DNA of 64,000 nucleotides from Chloroflexota bacterium (lineage in GTDB: Bacteria > Chloroflexota > Anaerolineae > Anaerolineales > Villigracilaceae), in assembly GCA_023459215.1 (NCBI GenBank), contig JAEWVF010000095.1, positions 25,905-89,904 on the forward strand. Direction: 5' to 3'. The notes under the pieces were generated by a model. It did no database searches. It was not told where the DNA came from and saw nothing but the letters and a program-made list of their open reading frames with translations. The position numbers and the translations under genes were made by a program. Numbering within the stretch: the first letter of the stretch is position 1; every line of letters begins with the position of its first letter. Of this stretch, positions 1-7,984 are shown piece after piece.

Positions 1-440
1 TCATAGCGCGGGGTGGGAAGATTGTCCAACTCTTGGGGTACACCCCGGTAGAGCAGTTTGAGTTCTCCGCCTTCGGCATCTTCGAGCAACTGCGCCCAAA
101 CCGATTCTGCCTCGCCGGTTACAAGGGCATCGAAATATTGGCAGGCTTCATTCTCCGCATAGGTAACGTGCGGCCCGCCTCCCACAACCAGCTTGCCCTG
201 TGATCGATAATGGCGGGCCAGCCGGTAAGCTTCCGGAGCAAACCCGCTGAAAAAGCTGATCGCCACCAGGTCGGCATCGCTTTCGGCGGGCGGGGTTTCC
301 AACTGTTGGTGGATCACCCGGATTTGATGATGACCCGGTGTCAGAGCTGCCAGGTGGATCCCTGTAATCGGTGGAACAAAATCTTTCTCGTGGCCAAAAC
401 GATAACGCTGAATATAAGCCAGAATGATATCGATTTTCAT
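1..440 (-). CDS. B12-binding domain radical SAM protein, N-terminal part
   Basis: The frame starts with ATG at 440 and stays open on the minus strand to the left edge, so only about 146 N-terminal residues are present. The start MKIDIILAY, the segment GKLVVGGGPHVTYAENEA and the following LVTGEAESVWAQLL are the pattern of the cobalamin-binding Rossmann domain that precedes the radical SAM core in B12-dependent radical SAM enzymes. The CxxxCxxC cluster motif would lie outside the window and cannot be checked, and the substrate cannot be told from this part. It is divergent from the ATPase gene at 648. Confidence 0.75.
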   Translation of the reverse strand, partial: MKIDIILAYIQRYRFGHEKDFVPPITGIHLAALTPGHHQIRVIHQQLETPPAESDADLVAISFFSGFAPEAYRLARHYRSQGKLVVGGGPHVTYAENEACQYFDALVTGEAESVWAQLLEDAEGGELKLLYRGVPQELDNLPTPRY

Positions 441-600
441 CGCGGAATGCTCCTTCCTTTGCATGGTTTGCACAAGGATAACCACTCCCGGCTGGCGAAA
501 CCTGCCAGAAGGTATCAGAATTATGCAAACCTAGGCCTCTAAAGTTAGCGCAACCGTCATTGAGAAAATGGCGATTGGTTTTTGTTCCATCTTGTGATAA

Positions 601-616
601 GATAATCATGATTATC
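601..616. promoter_or_regulatory. Perfect 16-bp palindrome, possible operator
   Basis: GATAATCATGATTATC is a perfect palindrome about 30 bp upstream of the start codon at 648, in the AT-rich gap between two divergent genes. A homodimeric repressor site is the simplest reading. No regulator gene is adjacent. Confidence 0.4.
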
Positions 617-647
617 ATAATCGCGATTGCCTTAGCGGAGGTGCGCC

Positions 648-2033
648 ATGTTTGTCAACCGTGTTTCTGAACTGGCCCTGCTCGAAAAACACTACCACTC
701 AAACCAGGCGGAGCTTTTTGTCCTTTACGGCCGCCGCCGGGTCGGCAAAACTGAACTCCTGGCCCATTTTTGTGAGGGCAAGCCGCATGTCTTTTTTGTG
801 GCCGACCAGGTTTCGGAACAGGTACTGCGCACTAATCTGTCGATGGCGATCAATGATGCCATCTTTGGTGTCGGACAAGTCAGCGCCATCTACAATACTT
901 GGGATGATCTCTTCAATACCCTGGCAAGACAGGCCCAATCGAAACGTTTGATTGTCGTTATTGATGAATTTCCATATTTGGTGGCAGCTTATCCCCCACT
1001 GGCCTCCATCCTGCAGCGCCTTTGGGATCAGACGCTCAAAAACAGCCAGATCATGCTCATTCTGAATGGTTCCTACATCGGGATGATGGAGGAAACCGTT
1101 TTAGGTTACCAGGCGCCTCTCTATGGTCGCCGGACAGCCCAATACCTGCTTGAGCCTTTGGATTTTCTGGATGCCCAGTATTTTTTCCAGCCCTATACCC
1201 CGGAAGACCGTTTGCGAGCCTATGCGGTTTATGGCGGTACACCGACTTACTTGCAGACCATCCGCCCCGAAAATAGCCTCGAAACGAATATCATCGAAAC
1301 CATTCTGGAGCGGGGTTCCCCGCTCTATGACGAAGTTCGTTTTGTCCTGCAACAAGAGCTGCGTGAACCACGCAACTATTTTGCGGTCTTGCAGGCCATT
1401 GCATCCGGAAATACCCGCCAAAATGAGATCAAAATGGCGACCGGACTGGAAAGTATCACGCCCTACCTGGACACCCTGCAACAACTCCATCTCGTGGAAA
1501 GAACCGTCCCGGTCACAGAAACGCAGCCCCACAAGAGCCGGCGCGGCATCTACCGGCTGAAGGATAATTACCTGCGCTTCTGGTTCAGATTTGTGCTCCC
1601 CAACTGGTCGCAACTTGAACGCGGTGCAAAAGAAATGGTTTTTGAGACAGCCATTCGCCCAGAAATTGACCACTTTTCTGCCATCGTTTTCGAGCAGGCC
1701 TGCCGGCAATACTTCTGGCGGGTTGGGTTGCGGGGTCAGCTGCCATTCATGCCCCGGCAGATCGGCGGCTGGTGGCAGGCCAACCAGGAAGTCGACCTGG
1801 TGCTGCTCGGTGAGGAACGGATGATGCTGGTGGAATGCAAGTGGAGCAGCCGACCGGTAGGGACAGACATCCTGCAGGCGCTTGAAGCCAAGTCAGTCGA
1901 CGTTTGCCGGGATGCCGGTCTTCAAAATGTTGATTTCGGGCTGTGTTCACGTTCAGGCTTTACCGAACAGTTGATAGAACTATCCAAAGAACGGAAGAAT
2001 GTCTTTCTTTACAATTGGAACCAGATGCTCTAA
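648..2033 (+). CDS. AAA ATPase with C-terminal DUF234/nuclease-like domain
   Basis: A 461-aa protein of the archaeal-type ATPase (DUF234) family. Walker A GRRRVGKT lies at residues 28-35 and Walker B VVIDEF near residue 104. A winged-helix region follows, and the C-terminal segment contains EVDLVLLGEE...LVECKW near residues 380-400, which resembles the E/D...ExK core of PD-(D/E)XK nucleases. GGAGGTG before the ATG supports the start. Such ATPases are common as solitary genes in anaerobes and are often suspected to be toxin-like or mobile; their biochemical role is unknown. The gene is flanked by palindromes (601-616 and 2065-2102) and converges on the fic gene. Confidence 0.8.
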   Translation: MFVNRVSELALLEKHYHSNQAELFVLYGRRRVGKTELLAHFCEGKPHVFFVADQVSEQVLRTNLSMAINDAIFGVGQVSAIYNTWDDLFNTLARQAQSKRLIVVIDEFPYLVAAYPPLASILQRLWDQTLKNSQIMLILNGSYIGMMEETVLGYQAPLYGRRTAQYLLEPLDFLDAQYFFQPYTPEDRLRAYAVYGGTPTYLQTIRPENSLETNIIETILERGSPLYDEVRFVLQQELREPRNYFAVLQAIASGNTRQNEIKMATGLESITPYLDTLQQLHLVERTVPVTETQPHKSRRGIYRLKDNYLRFWFRFVLPNWSQLERGAKEMVFETAIRPEIDHFSAIVFEQACRQYFWRVGLRGQLPFMPRQIGGWWQANQEVDLVLLGEERMMLVECKWSSRPVGTDILQALEAKSVDVCRDAGLQNVDFGLCSRSGFTEQLIELSKERKNVFLYNWNQML

Positions 2034-2064
2034 TCCAGAAGAAAAAGCAAAGGGTCAATGCTCC

Positions 2065-2102
2065 ACCATGAAATCTCGTGGTCGACCACGAGATTTCATG
2101 GT
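2065..2102. repeat. Perfect 38-bp palindrome between convergent genes
   Basis: Every base from 2065 to 2083 pairs with 2084 to 2102 around the centre GTCGAC, with no loop. It ends one base before the stop codon of the fic gene and starts 32 bp after the ATPase stop. There is no U tract on either strand, so it is not a standard intrinsic terminator. It may be a bidirectional transcription roadblock or the remains of a mobile palindrome. Confidence 0.7.
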
Positions 2103-3251
2103 TTACGCCAATCCTTCCAGCGCCTGGAAGATTTCATTTGCCCTAAAAACACGATTACGCGCTTGCCCGGTCACTTCTTGCAGAATGCCGGCGCTGACCA
2201 GACTGTCAATGTAACGTTGAGCAATTGGAAAACTGACCCCCAAAAACATTTGAAGCTGGCGAACCGAGAGCATCGGCTGCATAAACAAGAAATCGAGAAC
2301 CTGTTCCATCCGCTTGACATTGCGCTCGGCATCTACCAGGGGCTGATAGATTGTGCGGATGGTTTGCAAACGGTCCAGTTGCACAAGGCTTTCATTCGCC
2401 TGAGTACTGACCCCCCGCAGGAAAAAGCGCAGCCAGGCTTCCCAGTCTCCCTTTTGAGAAACCGCCAAAAGCAGATCGTGATATTCCTGCCTATAATGTT
2501 CAAAGTAGACGCTCAGGTTTAGTAGTGGTTGGGACAGAAGATTCCATTCACCGAGAAGCAAAATCATCAGTGACCGTCCAATCCGGCCGTTTCCATCCAG
2601 AAACGGGTGAATGGCTTCAAATTGGTAATGGATCAAGCCGGCGCGCACCAGTGCAGGAATTTCGGTTTCGGAGTGAATGAATTTCTCGAGTTGATCCAGT
2701 CTGGTGTTCATTTCATCCACCGGCGGCGGAACATAGATTGCTGTGGATGGTGTACTGCCAACAGCGCCGATCCAGTTTTGCGAGCGCCTAAATTCCCCCG
2801 GAGTTAGCCCACTGGAACTACCCTCCAGCAGTCTGGCATGACTTTCCCGAAGCAGGCGCAAGCTGATCGGCAGGGTCTTTACTCGCTCCAGGCCAAACTC
2901 CAATGACCGAACGTGGTTGTACACTTCGCGCACGTGATTGCCGGGTTTCATCAATGACAATTGTGCAGATTCATAGGCATATAGGTCAGCCAAACTGGCG
3001 TGCAGGCCTTCAATCCGTGATGAAAAGATTGCATCACGAAGTACGAAAGATCTGGTCACTAACTGTGGAAATGGAAATCTGTCGGCCAGGGTCGCCAATT
3101 TGCTCAGATCACGCTCGGCCTTGGCCAGGGCGGACACCAGCGGTAGCGACCAGTTGATCTCTGGAGGCAGGGGGGCGGGCAGGAAAGCCCAATAGCCAGC
3201 TTGGGTCAAAACCGATGTACCGGCAGGGGATAAGAAATCTTTTGGGTTCAT
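2103..3251 (-). CDS. Fic family protein (AMPylase-type)
   Basis: A 382-aa protein with the complete Fic signature HPFLDGNGRIGR at residues 215-226, the site for transfer of AMP from ATP to a target hydroxyl. An N-terminal SSRIEG at residues 77-82 fits the inhibitory helix motif (S/T)xxxE(G/N) of class II Fic proteins, so the enzyme is probably autoinhibited. The C-terminal 90 residues look like a winged helix (LSVRQLQMFLGVSFPIAQRYIDSLVSAG), the usual Fic-HTH arrangement. The target is unknown. No antitoxin gene is adjacent, as expected when inhibition is built in. TATAAT lies only 2 bp upstream of the ATG, so the exact start or promoter is uncertain. Confidence 0.9.
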   Translation of the reverse strand: MNPKDFLSPAGTSVLTQAGYWAFLPAPLPPEINWSLPLVSALAKAERDLSKLATLADRFPFPQLVTRSFVLRDAIFSSRIEGLHASLADLYAYESAQLSLMKPGNHVREVYNHVRSLEFGLERVKTLPISLRLLRESHARLLEGSSSGLTPGEFRRSQNWIGAVGSTPSTAIYVPPPVDEMNTRLDQLEKFIHSETEIPALVRAGLIHYQFEAIHPFLDGNGRIGRSLMILLLGEWNLLSQPLLNLSVYFEHYRQEYHDLLLAVSQKGDWEAWLRFFLRGVSTQANESLVQLDRLQTIRTIYQPLVDAERNVKRMEQVLDFLFMQPMLSVRQLQMFLGVSFPIAQRYIDSLVSAGILQEVTGQARNRVFRANEIFQALEGLA

Positions 3252-3548
3252 TTATTATAGTTTTATGGCGAAACAGTAATAAGACCGATCCATAATAACC
3301 TTCGGATCTGCAAAAGTAAATAACATCCTTTTTGTGCATCAGCTTGAATACCGTACAATGGGATCATGCGAATCTGAGAGATTGGCGCTTTTCGCGGCAT
3401 CCTGGATGAGTTATCAGCCCGTCTGGAGAAAACCGTCAGACGTATCGAAGTTCGGATTACATTTTTGACAAAAGAGTGCAAATTGTTAAACAAGTGGTAA
3501 CCCAAAATAGGTTGCGTTTTCCCGGGTACCGCTTTTATGCTGTTTTCT
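3252..3548. other. Intergenic region, nothing recognised
   Basis: AT-rich gap between two minus-strand genes. Short open frames on the minus strand lack ribosome binding sites and recognisable content. It presumably holds the fic promoter at its left end. Confidence 0.5.
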
Positions 3549-4838
3549 TTACTGACTGAGCAACCACTCTGCCACTGACCGTATTTCGACGGGAACCCCG
3601 TTTATCTCAAAGCTGTTCTCATTCGCATCTGACAAGATCAAAGCACTTTCGACTTTTACACCTGTCAGGGCATCACTCAGCGCACGGACTTCGCGTTCGC
3701 GGGTGGCCGCGTTCTCCAAGTTATGAGCAACCTGGATCAATTGGCGTTTTTCGGGGAGATAGAAATCCACTTCATAGCCACCGGGCGTGGCATAGTAATA
3801 GATTTCGTGGGTTTGGCGGCGCAACGCCAGGAAAACCAGGTTTTCCATCAATTTACCAGTATTAGGTGAAAAGCCAAATCCCACAGCGTTGGATAAACCC
3901 GTGTCGATACAGTAAACCTTCTTGGGGGCAATCTGCTGACGTTTGACCGAAAAGTCATACAGATTCAGGCTGAATACCAGCCAGCTATTCTCCATGTAGT
4001 CGATGTAGCTCTTGATGGTATTCACGCTTCCCAGGCGGAACTGGTCCTTCAACTTATTGAAAGAAACCAGACCAGATGGGTTGCTCAACAGATAAAAAGC
4101 CAGCTCCTTGAGCGCCGTAACTGCCTCCAACCGGTAACGCGTGGCAATATCCCGATAAAGAACATCATCATAGAGAGTTCGCAACAAGGGCAGTTCAGGG
4201 TATTTGAGCGCATCGGGAATACCGCCGGACTGCAAGTAGGTACCCAGTAAAGTTTTTAACCGGGCATTCTCCACGGTCGTCATACGTTGGAAGTTGGGGA
4301 GCTTTTCTCCTCGGAATAGCAGGAATTCCTTGAACGAAAATGGGAATAACTCGATTGGCACATAGCGACCGGTGAGACGAGTCCCCAACTCCCGGCTGAG
4401 CAAGGAAGCATTGGAACCCGTGATATAGAACTTGAAATCCATGTCCATGAAACGGCGGACAAAATGCTCCCAGCCGGGGATATTCTGGACTTCATCGATC
4501 ACGAAGGTTTTGCGCTCACCGAAAGTTTCGACCAGCGCCTGGAAGAGATGGTTGGCATCATCAGGCTGGAAACCCAGGAAGCGGTCATCCTCGAAATTGA
4601 CGTAGTAGAACGCATCCTTGCCAAGCTTATGGGCCATTTGTGCCAGCAGGGTAGATTTTCCCACCCGCCGCAGGCCGGAGACGATGACGGCATGGGGAAC
4701 ATTTGCTGCGCGTTCGATTTTATCCAGTTGAGAACGTTCGGTACCGATGTCACGTGTCCAAAAGGAATCGAACTGCTCAATGAGCATGGCTTTGATCTGG
4801 TCTTTCGACCAGCGGGAATTCCAAGAGTTTTCATTCAT
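3549..4838 (-). CDS. AAA ATPase with DUF4143 domain
   Basis: A 429-aa protein when started at the ATG at 4838; the longer frame begins with TTG inside a palindrome. Walker A GLRRVGKS is near residues 54-62, and Walker B KTFVIDEVQNIP near residues 106-117 is typical of AAA_14. FYITGSNASLLSRELGTRLTGRY and the C-terminal EVDFYLPEKRQLIQVAHNL match the DUF4143 partner domain, whose ExK-like end resembles a restriction nuclease fold. The family is widespread, often mobile, and of unknown function. It is distinct in sequence from the DUF234 ATPase at 648, although both share the GxRRVGK P-loop. Confidence 0.85.
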   Translation of the reverse strand: MNENSWNSRWSKDQIKAMLIEQFDSFWTRDIGTERSQLDKIERAANVPHAVIVSGLRRVGKSTLLAQMAHKLGKDAFYYVNFEDDRFLGFQPDDANHLFQALVETFGERKTFVIDEVQNIPGWEHFVRRFMDMDFKFYITGSNASLLSRELGTRLTGRYVPIELFPFSFKEFLLFRGEKLPNFQRMTTVENARLKTLLGTYLQSGGIPDALKYPELPLLRTLYDDVLYRDIATRYRLEAVTALKELAFYLLSNPSGLVSFNKLKDQFRLGSVNTIKSYIDYMENSWLVFSLNLYDFSVKRQQIAPKKVYCIDTGLSNAVGFGFSPNTGKLMENLVFLALRRQTHEIYYYATPGGYEVDFYLPEKRQLIQVAHNLENAATREREVRALSDALTGVKVESALILSDANENSFEINGVPVEIRSVAEWLLSQ

Positions 4839-4853
4839 AATGAAATGATACGT

Positions 4854-4886
4854 CAAATAGTTTTCATTGTCAATGAAAACTATTTG
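4854..4886. promoter_or_regulatory. 33-bp inverted repeat upstream of DUF4143 ATPase
   Basis: Two perfect 16-bp arms (4854-4869 and 4871-4886) around a single T. It lies directly upstream of the ATG at 4838 on the minus strand and would overlap the TTG start of the longer frame, a further reason to prefer the ATG. Possible autoregulatory operator. Confidence 0.5.
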
Positions 4887-4933
4887 AAAATTGTATAGTA
4901 AATACAGGCGGAGCGCACTTCAGTTCGGTAAAA

Positions 4934-4972
4934 AATTAATAGTCTGGACTATTATTGCCCAGACTATTAATT
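4934..4972. terminator. 14-bp stem hairpin, minus-strand terminator-like
   Basis: Arms 4934-4947 and 4959-4972 are perfectly complementary with an 11-nt loop. Read on the minus strand the stem is followed by a run of six T, so it looks like an intrinsic terminator for leftward transcription, although no leftward gene precedes it. It may insulate the ATPase gene from the promoter at 5058. Confidence 0.45.
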
Positions 4973-5057
4973 CGCAATAATCAAATGCAAGTTTTCCAAC
5001 CAAGGTTTAGAGTTCGCGAAAACTCGCACCAATCTTAGAAATCTTGTTCTAAAAACC

Positions 5058-5086
5058 TTGCGTACTTTTTGAAACTTTGATAATAT
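5058..5086 (+). promoter_or_regulatory. Sigma70-like promoter of operon 1
   Basis: TTGCGT at 5058-5063 and TAATAT at 5081-5086 are separated by exactly 17 bp. The same arrangement recurs before operon 2 (42435-42463), with the flanks also conserved, which strongly supports its use as a promoter. Confidence 0.65.
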
Positions 5087-5092
5087 TCCCCC

Positions 5093-5213
5093 ACAACTGA
5101 ATACCTTGGCCAACCGGTCGCAAAACTTACCTTCTGTAATTTAACCTTGGAAGCGACCACTAACGCAAACTCTTTGGGATTCAAAGAGCACCTGCGCTGG
5201 TGGTCGCTTTTTG
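5093..5213 (+). ncRNA. Structured leader RNA with terminator-like hairpin, copy 1
   Basis: The inferred leader runs from about 5093 to the U tract at 5207-5212. The outer stem AAGCGACCAC (5151-5160) pairs with GTGGTCGCTT (5200-5209). An inner extension pairs 5164-5167 with 5193-5196, and the apical hairpin pairs CTCTTTG (5170-5176) with CAAAGAG (5182-5188) around GGATT. An upstream GGTCGC (5116-5121) can instead pair with GCGACC (5153-5158), which would break the outer stem: the layout of an attenuator. A second copy lies at 42470-42592. I do not recognise it as a known riboswitch class. Confidence 0.65.
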
Positions 5214-5273
5214 CGTTTAATCTCGCGAAAATTCCAGAGCGTTGGCCAGCACATAAACCAACTGGAGGTGTCC

Positions 5274-5792
5274 ATGAAACGCAACAAAGAAATCATCATC
5301 AGCCCCACCCGCATAGTGACCATCCTGATCGTTTCCCTGATGCTCGTGACGGCCGGCTTCATCATCGTGCCCCGTATCCCCAACTTGTTTGCCCAGGAAC
5401 CCATCGGCATGACCGCTGAAGCGGCCGCCCGCGCCGGCGTAGAGGCTTTCCTGTCTGTGGATGCCAAAGCAGGTAAGGCTGCCTGGGTCGAAAAGATTTG
5501 CAAGGTATCCACGCCCACCGGTTGCAAAGCGACCACTGAAGCCTTCGCCCCAATGCTCTGGCCGTCTGTCGAAAAGAAAAACCTGCGCCTGGAATGCAAG
5601 GCGGCTTCCGCATCCCAGGTTATGGCGATTCAGGAACCTTCCGAGGTCGAGATCTGGGAGCTAAAAACTGCCTGCTCCAACCCGTACACCGGGGAAAAGG
5701 ATAACAGCAGCACCCAGGTGATCGTGAGTAAAACCAGCGATGCCGGTTGGAAGTTCGAGCGCATCCGTTTTGATCAGGAGAACAAGCAATGA
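5274..5792 (+). CDS. Membrane-anchored protein, possible VirB8/TcpC-like
   Basis: A 172-aa protein, first gene of operon 1. CTGGAGGTG before the ATG at 5274 decides the start. Residues 13-33 form one membrane segment (IVTILIVSLMLVTAGFIIVP). The rest is an extracytoplasmic domain starting with TAEAAARAGVEAFLSVDAKAG and holding four Cys residues that could form disulfides. A single N-terminal membrane helix followed by a small alpha/beta domain is the layout of VirB8/TcpC-type secretion proteins. I see no diagnostic motif, so this is only a suggestion. Its stop overlaps the next start (ATGA). Confidence 0.6.
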   Translation: MKRNKEIIISPTRIVTILIVSLMLVTAGFIIVPRIPNLFAQEPIGMTAEAAARAGVEAFLSVDAKAGKAAWVEKICKVSTPTGCKATTEAFAPMLWPSVEKKNLRLECKAASASQVMAIQEPSEVEIWELKTACSNPYTGEKDNSSTQVIVSKTSDAGWKFERIRFDQENKQ

Positions 5793-7183
5793 TTTCCTCC
5801 AAAAATTTCTTATCTTTGTTGACAACCATCTTGGCTGTCTTCAGTCTGACACTACCCGTCCTGGCTCAAAGCGGTTCTGGATCTGAGGGCTCAGCCAATT
5901 GGGGAGATTTCTTCCAGGCAGATGGAACGCTGCAACCTGGCATCATTGATGGCGGCGAAATCAGCCAGCCTGCCGACTGGATGCCCGACCTCGGGCCCTT
6001 GGCCGACTGGGGCATCAGCATGGAAGCCACCTACCACGTTTATACAGCTCCAGATGGCTCCACCATGATGACTCCCACAGCCTCCACCCTGTTTTTCATG
6101 GCCATGAACCCCACCGCATCCGGGCTGATCAATTCTAATGGTGAGGTGGGTATGGGAGGAAGTTTGGCAATCCAAATCGCCGGCTCCCTGGCTGGTGGCA
6201 ACACCACACCGCAACAACTTCTAAGCAACATTTTTCAGATGCTTGGGGAAAACAGCGGCATCACCCAGGTACAGGCAGATCAGTTTGCCGATGCTCTGAT
6301 CAACAACCCCGGCAATGTCTGGGCATTTCTCGACCCGCGGGGAGATACCTGGAATATCTTTCAACAACTTCTGATCACATCTTTAACCGACCAGAATATT
6401 TACTTAATTGCCCTGCTCTACGACACCTGTTCCAATTCTCCAACCGGCTGTCCACCCGAGTTATGTCTTGCCAACCCTGTTGCCTGCGGATTGCCCCCGA
6501 CTGAGATTGTGGCAACCCCTGAAGCAACCCAGACGCCACCCCCATCCTGCCCCGGGCCGTCCATTTCGCAGGCCCAGCCTTCCCTATCTATTTCGGCTTC
6601 AGCGCCCAGCTACCCGTTGGTTGTTGGCCAGGACCCTGAAAAACGCGGCGCGGATGTGCAGGCCTCCGTTTCCATTCCACCAGTGATTTACACCTGGCAT
6701 GAACCCATTTTCGAAACCGAAGAAGTTTGCCGTGGCGGCATCAACGACATTCCGCTAACCTGCCGCAACGTACAGGTATTCAAAGGCTGCCGCGCACACA
6801 CTGAAACCCTGCCCGAACAAATCACCAACTCTCGGACAACCGCAACGCTGTCGGGGGCTAGTCGTGATTGGATTGTCAGTGACCTGGGAGCCACTTGGTA
6901 CGGCGCCTTCGTGCACCAGGGTTGGTTCGACTTGAAGCGCTACAGCTCTCCAAGCACTGGTTGCGGGGGCGGCACCTGCACCTTCAACCTGTCTGCCCTG
7001 CAAGTGCCCTTTGCCGACCCTGGCATATTTGACCTGCTGGTTTCGGTCAATACAGCAGGCACCTTTTTCAACGGCAGGATGATCACCCAACCGCGCGTTC
7101 TGAGCCAAACCGGAGATATGAAGGTATGGGTCATCCTGCCCACCCTGATCGACGCCTCGACCAGCGGCGGAACCCTGCCGTAA
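5789..7183 (+). CDS. Secreted hypothetical protein
   Basis: A 464-aa protein with a clear signal peptide (residues 1-26, cleavage probably after VLA). The mature part has a Gly/Ser/Ala-rich N-terminal half, a Pro/Thr-rich linker near residues 235-265 (VATPEATQTPPPSCPGP), and a Cys-containing C-terminal half that looks like a beta-rich extracellular domain. No family recognised. It overlaps the preceding gene by 4 bp (ATGA), so the two are translationally coupled, and its position suggests a surface component of the secretion-like operon. Confidence 0.75.
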   Translation: MISSKNFLSLLTTILAVFSLTLPVLAQSGSGSEGSANWGDFFQADGTLQPGIIDGGEISQPADWMPDLGPLADWGISMEATYHVYTAPDGSTMMTPTASTLFFMAMNPTASGLINSNGEVGMGGSLAIQIAGSLAGGNTTPQQLLSNIFQMLGENSGITQVQADQFADALINNPGNVWAFLDPRGDTWNIFQQLLITSLTDQNIYLIALLYDTCSNSPTGCPPELCLANPVACGLPPTEIVATPEATQTPPPSCPGPSISQAQPSLSISASAPSYPLVVGQDPEKRGADVQASVSIPPVIYTWHEPIFETEEVCRGGINDIPLTCRNVQVFKGCRAHTETLPEQITNSRTTATLSGASRDWIVSDLGATWYGAFVHQGWFDLKRYSSPSTGCGGGTCTFNLSALQVPFADPGIFDLLVSVNTAGTFFNGRMITQPRVLSQTGDMKVWVILPTLIDASTSGGTLP

Positions 7184-7281
7184 TCCGTGAAGAGCAGCGC
7201 CTGATCTTCACGATCGGCACATTCCTTCTGACCTTCTTGCTGACAACCGCTTTCATCACTCTGTTATGGCAAAAACCATGA
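7126..7281 (+). CDS. Small single-span membrane protein
   Basis: A 51-codon frame that overlaps the end of the previous gene in another frame. Its C-terminal half is a single membrane helix (LIFTIGTFLLTFLLTTAFITLLW) preceded by a charged REEQR stretch. Its TGA lies inside an ATGA overlap with the start of the next gene at 7278, the same coupling used elsewhere in the operon, which argues that it is translated. The start at 7126 is the only ATG in frame and follows CGGAG; the real start could be further downstream at a non-ATG codon. Confidence 0.5.
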   Translation: MGHPAHPDRRLDQRRNPAVIREEQRLIFTIGTFLLTFLLTTAFITLLWQKP

Positions 7282-7961
7282 TTTTCGACCAGATCAACTC
7301 CTTCCTGCTCGACCTGCCCATCTACCTGCTGAATGGCCTGTTATGGCTGGTCTATGCCCTGGTGGGGTCATTGAGCGCCTTGCTCAGCGCCGGCGCGGCA
7401 ACCGTGATGGCTTTGGTTGTGGACAGCACCGTTCAGCAGCTTTCCGGTTCGCGCCCACTGCGCCAGGGCCGGGGAGAAAGTCCGCCGATCACCCGCACCG
7501 CGCAAATCCTGACCGCCGGGGTGTTTCTCCTGTGGTTCGGGGCGCAATGGGGAATGGGCGCGCCGGTGCCCTGGATCGGCGCAGCCATGTGGCTCACGGG
7601 CCTCGGGGCGGTTCTGATCTCCCCGGCCCAACGCTTCAACCTGCTCTGGTTTGTGAAATCCGGGGTGGCTGTTTACGCGCTGGCCGTTATCGGCAGCCGT
7701 CTATATCTGAACATGACCAGCGAAGTCTCACCCGAGGTCTGGGCTGGCATGCTTGGCACCGCACAGACCGCCGTGAATATCGTCGCCAACACGCGCGGGA
7801 ATGTCACCACTGTCATCGTTTGGGCACTCTGGTTGGTGATCCCCCTGGGCTATTTTTCGCTCCTGGTCCAGAAATTGTTCCAGAACCCTGTTTCGCTTGT
7901 CAACCCGCTCGCATCCTACGCGGACATGCTCGCCATGTTACGTGATCGGGGTGGGCGATAA
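7278..7961 (+). CDS. Polytopic membrane protein, possible VirB6/TrbL role
   Basis: A 227-aa protein from the ATG at 7278, chosen over 7266 because it makes an ATGA overlap with the small membrane ORF. About five hydrophobic segments are visible: LLNGLLWLVYALVGSLSALL, ILTAGVFLLWFGAQWGMG, IGAAMWLTGLGAVLI, LLWFVKSGVAVYALAVIG and TTVIVWALWLVIPLGYFSLL. There is no recognised motif. Its place between secreted proteins and a VirB4-like ATPase suggests a channel component, which is inference from context. Confidence 0.7.
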   Translation: MIFDQINSFLLDLPIYLLNGLLWLVYALVGSLSALLSAGAATVMALVVDSTVQQLSGSRPLRQGRGESPPITRTAQILTAGVFLLWFGAQWGMGAPVPWIGAAMWLTGLGAVLISPAQRFNLLWFVKSGVAVYALAVIGSRLYLNMTSEVSPEVWAGMLGTAQTAVNIVANTRGNVTTVIVWALWLVIPLGYFSLLVQKLFQNPVSLVNPLASYADMLAMLRDRGGR

Positions 7962-7984
7962 ACCCATATTTTTAGGAGAAGAAC

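Noticed and set aside
148..618. 156-codon minus-strand frame over the left-edge gene
   Set aside because: The radical SAM frame (1-440, minus) explains the same region with clear family motifs; this one is a shadow in another frame.
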